From Deltaproteobacteria bacterium (GTDB taxonomy: Bacteria; Desulfobacterota; Binatia; Binatales; Binataceae), in NCBI GenBank assembly GCA_021780225.1, contig JAJXZF010000065.1, positions 42,930-106,929 on the forward strand: a stretch of DNA of 64,000 bases, in the 5' to 3' direction. Below the pieces are notes generated by a model that saw nothing but the letters and a program-made list of their open reading frames with translations, had not been told where the DNA came from and ran no database searches. Positions within the stretch are counted from its first letter, which is position 1; each line of letters opens with the position of its first letter. Made by a program: the position numbers and the translations under genes. Below, one piece after another: positions 36,730 through 43,903 of this stretch.

Positions 36730-37518
36730 ATGGCAACCTCCCGCTACCGTATCGATCGCGCCGATTTGAAGCAGCCCGACGAATTCGTCGTCGGCCTTGA
36801 GAAGCTCTGGCGCAAAGTCACCGACAATCTGCCGCGCGTCATTATCGGCGCGGTCGTTCTGATCGCGCTCGCGGCGATCGGTTTCGGCGTCAATTTTTAT
36901 TTCGATAATCGCGACCAGGTGGCGGCGGCCAAATTCTACGACGCGATTACCGCCCTCAACCACAAGGACTACAAGCAGGCCGAGGCCGGTTTCAGCGCGC
37001 TCGCCGGCGAAGATTCAGGCCGTCTTGCGCGGCTGGCGCGAGTCTATCTCGCCAGCGCCCTGATCGCCCAAAATCAGTATGCGAAAGCGCGCGACGCGCT
37101 CCTGCCGTACGTCGATAATGGCGGCGATTCCGTCTTTCAAGGCCTGGCGCTGAACCAGCTTGCCGTCGCTTACGAGGATCTGGGCGACTTCGCCAAAGCT
37201 CATCAAGCCTTCGCACGCGCGGCCGCCCTGCGTGGTCCCGGCAGCGACAGCGCCCGGATCGGCGCGGCCCGCACGCTGGCCGAGTCGGGCGATAAAACCG
37301 GCGCGATCGCCGCCTACCGCGAATTTTTGGCGGATAATCCGCTCGCGCCGCAGCGCGAGGACGTGATCGCCGCGCTGGCCGCGATGGGCGCGGCGCCGGC
37401 GGCGATCGATACCGGCCGCGGCAAGACGATCACGATCGGTCCCGGTCCGACGGCCAGCGCGGCGCCGTCCGCAGCAGCGCCAGCCAAACCCGCCGCCGCT
37501 TCACGCCCGAGCCATTAG
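36730..37518 (+). CDS. Membrane-anchored TPR protein, YfgM-like
   Basis: The 262-residue protein has a cytoplasmic N-terminus, one membrane helix (RVIIGAVVLIALAAIGFGVNFYF, residues about 35-57) and a periplasmic part with tetratricopeptide repeats (QAEAGFSALAG, LALNQLAVAYEDLGDFAKAHQAF, DKTGAIAAYREFLAD). It ends in an Ala/Pro-rich tail. The layout matches YfgM, a SecYEG-associated ancillary chaperone, but the likeness is structural and the assignment is tentative. It is the last gene before a repeat-rich gap. Confidence 0.72.
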   Translation: MATSRYRIDRADLKQPDEFVVGLEKLWRKVTDNLPRVIIGAVVLIALAAIGFGVNFYFDNRDQVAAAKFYDAITALNHKDYKQAEAGFSALAGEDSGRLARLARVYLASALIAQNQYAKARDALLPYVDNGGDSVFQGLALNQLAVAYEDLGDFAKAHQAFARAAALRGPGSDSARIGAARTLAESGDKTGAIAAYREFLADNPLAPQREDVIAALAAMGAAPAAIDTGRGKTITIGPGPTASAAPSAAAPAKPAAASRPSH

Positions 37519-37550
37519 GGAACCTCCGCGCAAGCCACCTTGTCATTCTG

Positions 37551-37704
37551 AGAGCTTGTGAATTTTTCCGGTACAGACGTTCGGATAACGTTCGCCGGCC
37601 AAAATACTTCAAGCGCCAAGCCTGTTTTGTCATTCTGAGCGCAGCGAAAGTCTGCCCTGAGTCCCTCAAAGGGAATCCCTGATCCAAAAAAACTCACAAA
37701 CTCT
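37551..37704. repeat. 154-bp element with 17-bp imperfect terminal inverted repeats
   Basis: AGAGCTTGTGAATTTTT (37551-37567) is the inverted copy, with two mismatches, of the sequence ending at 37704 (complement AGAGTTTGTGAGTTTTT). The inside carries a TCATTCTGAGCGCAGCGAA-type repeat, whose TCATTCTGAG core also flanks the left end at about 37543. No coding capacity is seen. It abuts the next element exactly, which suggests one inserted beside the other. Confidence 0.6.
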
Positions 37705-37909
37705 TAGTGTGGCGTCCCCTGAATCAGTTTGCGCTCCGCATCTATCTTGCGCTCGGCGTGGATGCCCGGATCAAGTCCGGGCATGACACGCTCTCTTCGT
37801 CATTGCCGGGCCCAGACCCGGCAATCCATTCCTTGCCGCCCGCGCTGGGCGACCTGCGCGCCTCGCTGATAGGGCGTCAGGTGGAAGTTATTTGCGGGAC
37901 GTCACATTA
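37705..37909 (+). mobile_element. MITE-like element, copy A
   Basis: A 205-bp non-coding element bounded by TA dinucleotides. Its ends are imperfect inverted repeats: TAGTGTGGCGTCCC on the left and, read inward, TAATGTGACGTCCCGCAAATAA on the right. The inside holds two perfect palindromes: ATGCCCGGA-TCAAG-TCCGGGCAT (37762-37784) and ATTGCCGGG-CCCAGA-CCCGGCAAT (37802-37825). A diverged copy lies inverted at 59517-59722. TA flanks suggest mobilisation by a Tc1/mariner/IS630-type transposase, which is not in the window. The 67-codon frame across it is not a gene. The remaining gap to 38033 shows nothing recognisable. Confidence 0.75.
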
Positions 37910-38033
37910 GTTGGACACGGCGGAGTCCGCGGCGACTGCTCCTTGAGAGCGCCGCCGGCGCAATCGTCGCGATCGAAGCGGGCAGGGCGCGGCGGCGCTC
38001 ATCACGCCGCTTTCGGATCCGCCCGAGCGCGCG

Positions 38034-38951
38034 CTATTTCGCGGCCATCTTGCGTTCGCGCAACTGCTCGCCGATCACGTAGTCGAAGACGTTGCTGCTC
38101 GGCAATCCCACCACCGGAACGCTGTTGATAACAAAGGTGGGAGTCGAATTGATCCGGACTTCCTGCGCGTCTTTGATGTCCTGCTGGACGCGCGCCTCGG
38201 CCTCTTTGCCGAGCATACAGGCGTCGAGCGCTTTGCCGTCGAGACCGAGCGAACGCGCATAGCCGTCGATATGGTCGCGCAGATTCTGCGGCGTGATATC
38301 GTTCTGATCGCGGTAGAGGTCGCCCGCGAACTGCCAGAAGGCGGTGGGATTCTGCTGCCGCGCGCATTCCGCGGCCACGGCGGCCTGCTCGGCCCACGGA
38401 TGCTCGGTCAGCGGAAAATTCTTCCAGATTAGCCGCACCTGGCCCTTATGGCTGGTGTTGACCAGCGTCTCGATCTCGCCGAACGCGCGCGCGCAATACG
38501 GACACTCGAAATCCGCGAACTCGATAATCGTGATCGGCGCGCCGGTCGGGCCGAGCGTCGCGTGGTCGCCGAGATGCAGCTTCTTAACGTCGAGATGAAG
38601 CCACGGATTGGCCGAATCGACCACGGCGACTCCGAGCGGCTGCGCGATAACCGCCTTGTCGCCGGCCGCGTTGGAAAAAATTTCCAGCTCGGCCTTGGAC
38701 GCGGCGCTATCAGGATTCGTAATCGTCAGCGTGCGCGTGAAGACGCCGGGGAACGGGCCGGGTTTCGGAGCGCCCAGGGCGATATTCTTCGGATCCGGAA
38801 TCAGCAGGCGCTTCTGGACGATCACGGTGAGCTGGCGGTCAGCCGAGGTTTCGCCGGCGCGGGCGGCGATGGCGGCCATGGCGACGACAGAGGCGGCGCA
38901 AAAGAGGAGCAGGGCGAGCTTGCGGGCAACGGCAATTATCGGCGTCATCAC
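38034..38951 (-). CDS. DsbA-family thioredoxin-fold protein
   Basis: The 305-residue protein has an N-terminal signal peptide (LALLLFCAASVVAMAAIAARAG), an N-terminal domain of about 100 residues with beta-sandwich character and no known family, and a C-terminal thioredoxin_4/DsbA domain. The active site is FECPYC, and the cis-proline loop is STPTFVINSVPVVG. This CPYC enzyme probably acts in the periplasm as a disulfide oxidase or isomerase. The helical insert of DsbA is present (EQAAVAAECARQQNPTAFWQ). No dsbB or dsbD is close. The MITE-rich gap lies behind its 3' end. Confidence 0.88.
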   Translation of the reverse strand: MMTPIIAVARKLALLLFCAASVVAMAAIAARAGETSADRQLTVIVQKRLLIPDPKNIALGAPKPGPFPGVFTRTLTITNPDSAASKAELEIFSNAAGDKAVIAQPLGVAVVDSANPWLHLDVKKLHLGDHATLGPTGAPITIIEFADFECPYCARAFGEIETLVNTSHKGQVRLIWKNFPLTEHPWAEQAAVAAECARQQNPTAFWQFAGDLYRDQNDITPQNLRDHIDGYARSLGLDGKALDACMLGKEAEARVQQDIKDAQEVRINSTPTFVINSVPVVGLPSSNVFDYVIGEQLRERKMAAK

Positions 38952-39031
38952 GGACGGACATGATAGAGATAGGATTGGCGTCGCGCCAGCGCCGCACTCT
39001 CGGCGCTTGGGTCTTTACCGGTTTCGTTATA

Positions 39032-39054
39032 AATTTAAAGTATTACTTTAGATT
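39032..39054 (+). repeat. AT-rich 23-mer, copy 1 (intergenic)
   Basis: This AT-rich stretch contains the 15-bp perfect palindrome TAAAGTATTACTTTA. It recurs with one mismatch in 23 bases inside recG at 49309-49331. Here it lies in the AT-rich gap 38952-39158 between the DsbA-like gene and the transposon. Confidence 0.6.
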
Positions 39055-39158
39055 TACTCTAAGGCTCCCGGCGGCCGTCCCGCGCCGCTCCAACGGCCAT
39101 CCCGGCTCCGCGCCCGTCCGCATCCGATCTGATAATTCGCATAAGAGATATTATGTAA

Positions 39159-39166
39159 ACTAAAAT
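39159..39166. repeat. Left 8-bp target-site duplication of the transposon
   Basis: ACTAAAAT directly precedes the left inverted end and is repeated exactly at 41159-41166. Eight bases is the duplication length typical of the IS1595 family. Confidence 0.9.
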
Positions 39167-39191
39167 GGCGATTTTGTTACAATCGACACTC
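39167..39191 (+). repeat. Left terminal inverted repeat of the transposon
   Basis: GGCGATTTTGTT followed by 3 unmatched bases and ATCGACACTC; the right end reads GGCGATTTTGTT, 3 bases, ATTGACACTC on the other strand. Confidence 0.9.
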
Positions 39192-39212
39192 ACGCGGTTC
39201 GCATGCTAATCT
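39183..39212 (+). promoter_or_regulatory. Promoter for the DUF3800 passenger, overlapping the left end
   Basis: TCGACA (39183-39188) and TAATCT (39207-39212) are separated by 18 bases. The arrangement mirrors the better promoter at the right end and places a start site about 15 bases before the passenger's ribosome binding site. Confidence 0.5.
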
Positions 39213-39233
39213 ACGCTTCGAGCGAGGCGCTTT

Positions 39234-39977
39234 ATGAGTCTCGCGGGAAGCGGTAAACCCGTCGTGTATTTGGCGTTTTCAGACGAAACTGGAACTGGCG
39301 ACATTCAGACTCAACCAATCATTGTCGTGGCGGCGGTTACGATCAATCCCGACACGCAATGGAACGATGTCCACAGCCACATGAATCGCCTCGTAGAAAC
39401 TCTTGTGCCAGAAAACCAGCGTGAAAACTTTGAGTTTCATGCGAGCAAGTTGTTCGGAAAATTAAAGCGCGGAAACAATGAGGCTTTATTAAGGGGCCTT
39501 CTGCAAATCCCGGTTCAGCATCGGCTGAGCGTCACTTACGGAGCTATCGATAGAAAAGGCTTCATCGATCAGATCGGACCCACGCGGTGTACGAGCGCGA
39601 AAGAACAGATAAAGGTCATGCAAAGTATGGCGTTTTCTGTCTGCGCGCTGAAAATCGATAACTGGATGCGTCAATTCGCCCCAAAGGAAAAACTACTTTG
39701 GATTGCCGATAACACGACTTCGGATGAATTGATGAAGCATGGGCTGAAACTTTGGCAAAAAGACGCGATGTTCGCCGATATTCCAACCAGTAAATTCGAG
39801 CATGTGATGGATACGATTTATTTCGGTCATTCGCATCAGTCGCGCGGATTGCAACTTGCCGATGCTTGCAATTTTGTAATCCGTCACCACATAGCTCGGA
39901 AGGCGGAAATTGAACCGTTCTATCGACTTATCCAGCCGATAGTTAATTCAAGTGACGTACTATTTGCTCGTAGGTGA
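39234..39977 (+). CDS. DUF3800 domain protein (transposon passenger)
   Basis: The 247-residue protein has the DUF3800 marks: an N-terminal acidic motif VYLAFSDETGTGD, the middle block EFHASKLFGKL and the C-terminal SRGLQLADACNFVIRHH. DUF3800 proteins have an RNase H-like fold with conserved acidic residues and occur on mobile elements and in defence contexts; their biochemical role is not established. The base composition is lower in GC than the host genes. It lies wholly inside the transposon, behind a promoter in the left end, and its last 18 bases overlap the small gene on the other strand. Confidence 0.88.
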   Translation: MSLAGSGKPVVYLAFSDETGTGDIQTQPIIVVAAVTINPDTQWNDVHSHMNRLVETLVPENQRENFEFHASKLFGKLKRGNNEALLRGLLQIPVQHRLSVTYGAIDRKGFIDQIGPTRCTSAKEQIKVMQSMAFSVCALKIDNWMRQFAPKEKLLWIADNTTSDELMKHGLKLWQKDAMFADIPTSKFEHVMDTIYFGHSHQSRGLQLADACNFVIRHHIARKAEIEPFYRLIQPIVNSSDVLFARR

Positions 39978-40118
39978 GCGTTTTGGAGTAACCGCCTTGG
40001 CGAGCAGCTTGCCGAACTTATTTACGTCGAAGTGGCGGAGTTTCTCGCGCAACGCCTCGTCGCTGGCGCGCTGCTTCTCGCTGAGCGGCTTTTTCGGCTT
40101 GGATCGCTTCCGGACCAT
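39960..40118 (-). CDS. Small basic protein encoded behind the transposase
   Basis: A 52-residue frame, starting MVRKRSKPKKPLSEKQRASD and ending in AVTPKRSPTSK, lies 32 bases after the transposase stop on the same strand. It fills the only free space in the transposon and overlaps the end of the DUF3800 gene tail to tail. It is highly basic at both ends with an amphipathic helix in the middle (DEALREKLRHFDVNKFGKLL), as expected for a small DNA- or RNA-binding or partner protein. No strong ribosome binding site is seen. It is below common gene-finder size limits; no function is claimed. Confidence 0.6.
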   Translation of the reverse strand: MVRKRSKPKKPLSEKQRASDEALREKLRHFDVNKFGKLLAKAVTPKRSPTSK

Positions 40119-40150
40119 GCTGGAACTTTACCGCAGCGACGGGCGCTGGG

Positions 40151-41107
40151 CTAGTTACCGCACGTCGTAATCAGATCGGCGAAGGCATTGGGATTGTGGC
40201 GGTTGTTATGGCGAAACGAGAACTCGTTCAGATAGAGCGGCAAATAGTCTTTCGAGACCTTGTGATAGGTTCCGACCACGCCGCGCTTGAGCAGCGACCA
40301 GAACGACTCGATGTTGTTGGTGTGGATGTTTCCGCGCACGTATTCGCCGCGCCCGTGGTTGACGGTCGCGTGCTCGGTATGGTTGCCGAAGGCGTGGCTG
40401 TAAGCCGGATTCTCGTCGGTGATGACGACGGAAACCTTGTCCTTGGCGACGTTGCGGGCAAACGATCCCAAAGTCCGCGCGTCCATGTCGCCGATGACGC
40501 GCGCGACCACGTTGCCCTTGCGCTCGATGGCGCCAATCACGCCGACCTTGCCATAACCGACGCTCTCGCCGACCTTCTCCAAGCCGGTGCGCGGTCCAGC
40601 CGCTTTGCGGCGCTGGGCGCTCTTCTTGCCCCAGTGCCGGTTGCGATCCTTGCCGCCGATATAGGTCTCGTCCATTTCGAGCGGGCCATTGCCGCTCAAG
40701 TCGAAGGCGTCGCCGCGCATGGCTGCGCGCCAGCGATGGCAGATATACCAGGCGGTGCGCCAGTCGGTGCCGGAATCCTCGCCAAAGATGACGCGGCGCA
40801 CTTGCAGCGAACTGATGCCCTTCTTGCTGGTCAGCATCAGATAGCCGATCTTGAACCAGATTTTGAGCGAGACCTTGGTGTCCATGAAGATCGTTCCAGT
40901 GGTCACCGAGAAGCGATAGCCGGGCCGGCCGCCGCAATTCGCGTTCTTGCAGACCCAGTGGAAGGGACGCGCCTTGAGCGCGTAGATTTTCTCGCCCGAT
41001 TGGCAACGCGGGCAACGGACGCCGTGCGGCCAGCGCTGCTTGACGATGAATTCGCGGCAGGCGTCGTCGGTCGGAAACTGCTTCTCGAATTGCTCGAAGG
41101 CGACCAT
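40151..41107 (-). CDS. IS1595-family ISXO2-like transposase
   Basis: The 318-residue transposase has an N-terminal zinc ribbon (CPRCQSGEK, then CKNANC) and the DDE-type catalytic core of the ISXO2 family: first Asp in PLEMDETYIGGKD, second Asp in VVITDENPAYS, and the final signature GNIHTNNIESFWSLLKRGVVGTYHKV. The length is full and no frame is broken, so it may be active. It is read from a TTGACA/TAATCT promoter embedded in the right end of the element. The family moves by cut-and-paste-like or replicative transposition with an 8-bp duplication, which is seen here. Confidence 0.95.
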   Translation of the reverse strand: MVAFEQFEKQFPTDDACREFIVKQRWPHGVRCPRCQSGEKIYALKARPFHWVCKNANCGGRPGYRFSVTTGTIFMDTKVSLKIWFKIGYLMLTSKKGISSLQVRRVIFGEDSGTDWRTAWYICHRWRAAMRGDAFDLSGNGPLEMDETYIGGKDRNRHWGKKSAQRRKAAGPRTGLEKVGESVGYGKVGVIGAIERKGNVVARVIGDMDARTLGSFARNVAKDKVSVVITDENPAYSHAFGNHTEHATVNHGRGEYVRGNIHTNNIESFWSLLKRGVVGTYHKVSKDYLPLYLNEFSFRHNNRHNPNAFADLITTCGN

Positions 41108-41113
41108 GAGGCA

Positions 41114-41142
41114 AGATTAGCGTAGGTTTATGCGAGTGTCAA
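41114..41142 (-). promoter_or_regulatory. Transposase promoter within the right end
   Basis: On the minus strand TTGACA (41142-41137) and TAATCT (41119-41114) are 17 bases apart, directly before the transposase ATG at 41107. The -35 box lies inside the terminal inverted repeat, so transposase binding to the end could repress its own gene. Confidence 0.6.
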
Positions 41143-41158
41143 TATCAACAAAATCGCC
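41134..41158 (-). repeat. Right terminal inverted repeat of the transposon
   Basis: Inverted partner of 39167-39191, with 21 of 25 bases identical. Confidence 0.9.
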
Positions 41159-41166
41159 ACTAAAAT
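41159..41166. repeat. Right 8-bp target-site duplication of the transposon
   Basis: ACTAAAAT, identical to 39159-39166. The following gap to 41534 is AT-rich; apart from the terminator at 41.5 kb nothing convincing is seen in it. Confidence 0.9.
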
Positions 41167-41491
41167 GGCGATTAGGTGAATGTTGGCGCCCAGTACGATA
41201 AAATCCGGATCGGTCAAACGCCGCTATCGTTAAGTGATTCGGCGGAATTTAACCGCTTCAGCGAACCATCAATTGAACTCAGCAACCGGACCATTTCGTT
41301 GATGCGCCAGTATCAAAGAACGAGTTGGCGAAGGACCAGAAAAAGTGCAACTGACATGCAGGAACTGATGAAGACTGCGAGGATTATAATCCCAAGATTT
41401 GTCGAGACCATCTGATCGATTTCCCTCTCCTTCGTCGTTCCGAATTATCTTCGTTATTTTAGCTGACTTCTAAATGGAATTCGCATTTAAA

Positions 41492-41518
41492 GGGGCGGCG
41501 CCGATGAGGCGCCGCCCC
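41492..41518 (-). terminator. Intrinsic terminator of the propeller lipoprotein gene
   Basis: An 11-bp perfect GC stem (GGGGCGGCGCC / GGCGCCGCCCC) with loop GATGA, followed on the minus strand by TTTAAAT. It lies 17 bases beyond the stop codon of the minus-strand gene. Confidence 0.85.
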
Positions 41519-41534
41519 CTGCCCTACCTGATGT

Positions 41535-42875
41535 TTACTTCACGCCCGGCAGCGGAAAGAACGTCACTCCACTGCCGTTGTCACACTTGGTCACCGTTGT
41601 GGTAGTGCCAGCGCAATTTCCCGGCGGCGGAGGCGTGCTGATGCCGGCCGCGTTATTCTTGAAATCGGCAAGATTGACCTCGGCCAGAAAGGTGAAGTTG
41701 TAATTCACCGCGAACCCGCTAGGCGGAATCTTCTTGCAAGCCGCCACCGCGACCGCGTAGGGATCGCCCTGAGTTCCCCACGTGACGCCCAGCGGGTCGT
41801 TCGGCAGCGCCGAGGATTCTGAAGTGATATTCGCAGGCTGAATCTGCGTGACCGCGGTTTTCGGCAACTGCAGCAGCGCGACGCCATTCCCTCCGTCGGA
41901 AATCAGAAACGCCTGGTGCGTCGAGGGATCGACCGCCGAGCCGGCTGTGCTGTTGGGCAGCTTGGTCACCAGCACCGAATTCGGCGGCGTGCCGCCCTCG
42001 TCCAGCGTGCAGGGCGTGCCCGCCGCCGGGCTGTACGACGATCCTTTCAGATTGATCACGGTCGCATTGGTGGATTCGTTGCTGACCACCACGATATTGG
42101 TCGTGCTGTCGAAAGACGAACCGTCATTGTCGCTGTCGATATTCGTGTCGCTCAGCGTGCAGGCGCGCGTTCCCGCGATGTCAACCGCACCGATTTGGCC
42201 GGTGTTGTCGTCGTCGCTCGCGTCGATCACCGTGTTGGTCGTCGAATTGAGCGCGAAGGTCTCCGCATAGTTGGCCGGTATGACCGCGCCGAAAGTGTGC
42301 GCGACCGGATCGAACAGCGCGAATCCGGTCAGCGCGTTGCCACTTGAGCAGGACCCGCTGTCGCAGGTTCCAACCACCGCCTGATGGGTCTTCGGATTAT
42401 AGAGCACCTGGCCGAAATAGCCCGCCTGCGCGCCTTTGGGAAACGCGAACGGGGAGCCGGCGACAAGCGAGTTGGTGTTTTCGTCGATCAAATCGACCTT
42501 GCCGTCCTGACCGGAAGTCTGGCCGCTGACCACGATGATTTGCGAGTCGTTGTTGTCCAGCGCGGTGCCGGTGGGGATGTCCGGGTGGGTCAGATGAACG
42601 ATCGTGACGCGGGGATCGGTCGTATCCGGATCGACCGCAAGGTTGATAACCGCGACCTGGCCGTTGCCGCCGCCGTCAAGGGTGTCCAGCGGCACGTAAG
42701 CAAGCTGGCGGGCGCAATCGACCGCGAACAGGCCGGAGCCCGGCGACGTGACGGCCGGTGGCGGCGGAGCCGGAGTGACGGTCGTACCGCCGCCGCTGTC
42801 CGAACCGCATCCGAACATCGCCGCAGCGCCGAAAATCGCGGCTGTGGCTCCACAGGCAACTTTAAAGAATTTCAT
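41535..42875 (-). CDS. Secreted lipoprotein, probable beta-propeller
   Basis: The 446-residue protein has a signal peptide with lipobox (AAAMFGCGSD), a Pro/Thr linker and then repeated blocks of the kind seen in YncE/NHL-like propellers: GQVAVINLAVDPDT, GKVDLIDENTNSLV, GFALFDPVAHTFG, NIVVVSNESTNATVINL, HQAFLISDGGNGVALLQL. It has many Asp, Asn and Thr residues and several Cys pairs, as in extracellular proteins. It probably sits on the outer membrane surface or in the periplasm; the ligand is unknown. It has its own promoter and terminator and a strong GGAGGGGAGG ribosome binding site. Confidence 0.75.
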   Translation of the reverse strand: MKFFKVACGATAAIFGAAAMFGCGSDSGGGTTVTPAPPPPAVTSPGSGLFAVDCARQLAYVPLDTLDGGGNGQVAVINLAVDPDTTDPRVTIVHLTHPDIPTGTALDNNDSQIIVVSGQTSGQDGKVDLIDENTNSLVAGSPFAFPKGAQAGYFGQVLYNPKTHQAVVGTCDSGSCSSGNALTGFALFDPVAHTFGAVIPANYAETFALNSTTNTVIDASDDDNTGQIGAVDIAGTRACTLSDTNIDSDNDGSSFDSTTNIVVVSNESTNATVINLKGSSYSPAAGTPCTLDEGGTPPNSVLVTKLPNSTAGSAVDPSTHQAFLISDGGNGVALLQLPKTAVTQIQPANITSESSALPNDPLGVTWGTQGDPYAVAVAACKKIPPSGFAVNYNFTFLAEVNLADFKNNAAGISTPPPPGNCAGTTTTVTKCDNGSGVTFFPLPGVK

Positions 42876-42958
42876 GCCGATTCCTCCCCTCCAGATGATC
42901 CAAAAAGAGATTTTCTCTGCTGAATTAACTTAAATTTCGCCAAATACGACTGAACATT

Positions 42959-42987
42959 TTTTAACGGGTCGTTGCTGCGGTTGTCAA
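42959..42987 (-). promoter_or_regulatory. Sigma70-like promoter of the propeller lipoprotein gene
   Basis: On the minus strand TTGACA (42987-42982) and TTAAAA (42964-42959) are separated by 17 bases in the AT-rich gap 42876-43235. The predicted leader is about 75 bases. The rest of this gap, up to 43235, is AT-rich in its middle part and shows no gene. Confidence 0.55.
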
Positions 42988-43235
42988 GATTTTATGAATC
43001 GTTAATTAAACCTACGAAATATAATTTAGTCTTTAGCATTTCTTTTAAGAGGAATTTTAGGACATGATGACCTATAGAGTTGAATAATTCCTCGGAACCG
43101 AGGTTGTTCGAGGCGATATGCGCCGCCTGACGCGGTTGGACGGGGGCGGATGAAATTTTTCGCCCTTACGCGGATGCGCGTGCGGCGCTAAAGATGCGTC
43201 CTGTGAACGGGATGCTGTGCAGCGCTGTCGCTTTA

Positions 43236-43880
43236 TTAATTGCGCTTGTTGGCGGGAGCGTCTTTGCCGGGATTGGGCGGTTTTTCGGTGGGCGCGATGC
43301 GCGCCGGCGCCTTCGGACGACGACCGAGGTCCGTCAACGCCCGCCGCACGGCGAAGTTTCCGGGCTCCAATTCGAAGGCCCGTTCGAGATAGGCGATGGC
43401 GCTCGCGACTCTTTCGGTGCGGGCGCACGCCCGGCCCATCGCGAGCAGCAATTCGGCGTCGTCGCCGCCGGTTTCGCGGGCCAGCTTGAACATCCTGAGG
43501 GCCGCCTCGAAATCCTCGCGTTCGGCGAGCAGAACGCCGAGACCGTAGGTCGCGGCGCGATTGAGCGGATCGAGTTCGAGCGCTTCGCGATACAGCGCGT
43601 AGGCGCCGCGGCGAGCGCCCTTGAACCTCAGGTTGTCGGCCGCGGCGGCGAGCCGGCTCGCCTCTTCGTCGAGCGCCTGCACTTCGATTTCGATTTCGGC
43701 GGCGTCCGCGGTCAGTTCGGCCATCACGATCCGGACGCGCGAACCGAGGTATTCGCCGACGCGTTCAAGGATCGCCTGATCGTGGCCGGGCGCGACGTCG
43801 AAGAAGATCGCGCCAAGCAGATCGCCGATATGGTCGTCGCGAAGAATCCGGAGCTTTCGACGCTGCCTCGCCCGCCCCAT
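43236..43880 (-). CDS. TPR protein downstream of dgt
   Basis: The 214-residue protein has at least three tetratricopeptide repeats (GAYALYREALELDPLNRAATYGL, DFEAALRMFKLARETGGDDAEL, SAIAYLERAFELEPGNFAVRR) and a low-complexity Pro/Lys tail. The first 70 residues are not repeat-like and include DDHIGDLLGAIFFDVAPG. There is no signal peptide. It starts 23 bases after the dgt stop and is probably co-transcribed with it. No specific function can be given. Confidence 0.65.
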   Translation of the reverse strand: MGRARQRRKLRILRDDHIGDLLGAIFFDVAPGHDQAILERVGEYLGSRVRIVMAELTADAAEIEIEVQALDEEASRLAAAADNLRFKGARRGAYALYREALELDPLNRAATYGLGVLLAEREDFEAALRMFKLARETGGDDAELLLAMGRACARTERVASAIAYLERAFELEPGNFAVRRALTDLGRRPKAPARIAPTEKPPNPGKDAPANKRN

Positions 43881-43903
43881 CCCATCCGCTCCGCCGGTTT
43901 CGC

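Larger units (their letters stand above)
39167..41158. mobile_element. IS1595-family (ISXO2-like) transposon with DUF3800 passenger
   Basis: A complete 1,992-bp element. The ends are inverted repeats: GGCGATTTTGTT is identical at both ends, and over the first 25 bases 21 match (39167-39191 and 41134-41158 reversed). A perfect 8-bp duplication ACTAAAAT flanks it, so the insertion is recent enough to be unscarred. It holds three genes: the DUF3800 passenger on the plus strand, and the transposase plus a 52-residue protein on the minus strand, all converging in the middle. Both ends carry inward promoters. Joining the flanks restores an uninterrupted AT-rich intergenic sequence, so no host gene was broken. 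Confidence 0.93.

Noticed and set aside
37707..37910. Open frame of 67 codons across MITE copy A, and a 123-codon frame over copy B (59406-59777)
   Set aside because: Both are translations of the repeat itself, with the familiar spurious VDARIK-GHD pattern, and have no ribosome binding site.
41176..41415. 79-codon plus-strand frame next to the transposon
   Set aside because: No ribosome binding site, no recognisable domain and low-complexity composition in AT-rich intergenic DNA.
42876..43235. AT-rich gap considered as a CRISPR leader or phage remnant
   Set aside because: No direct repeats of constant spacing and no phage genes; it is adequately explained as a promoter region.
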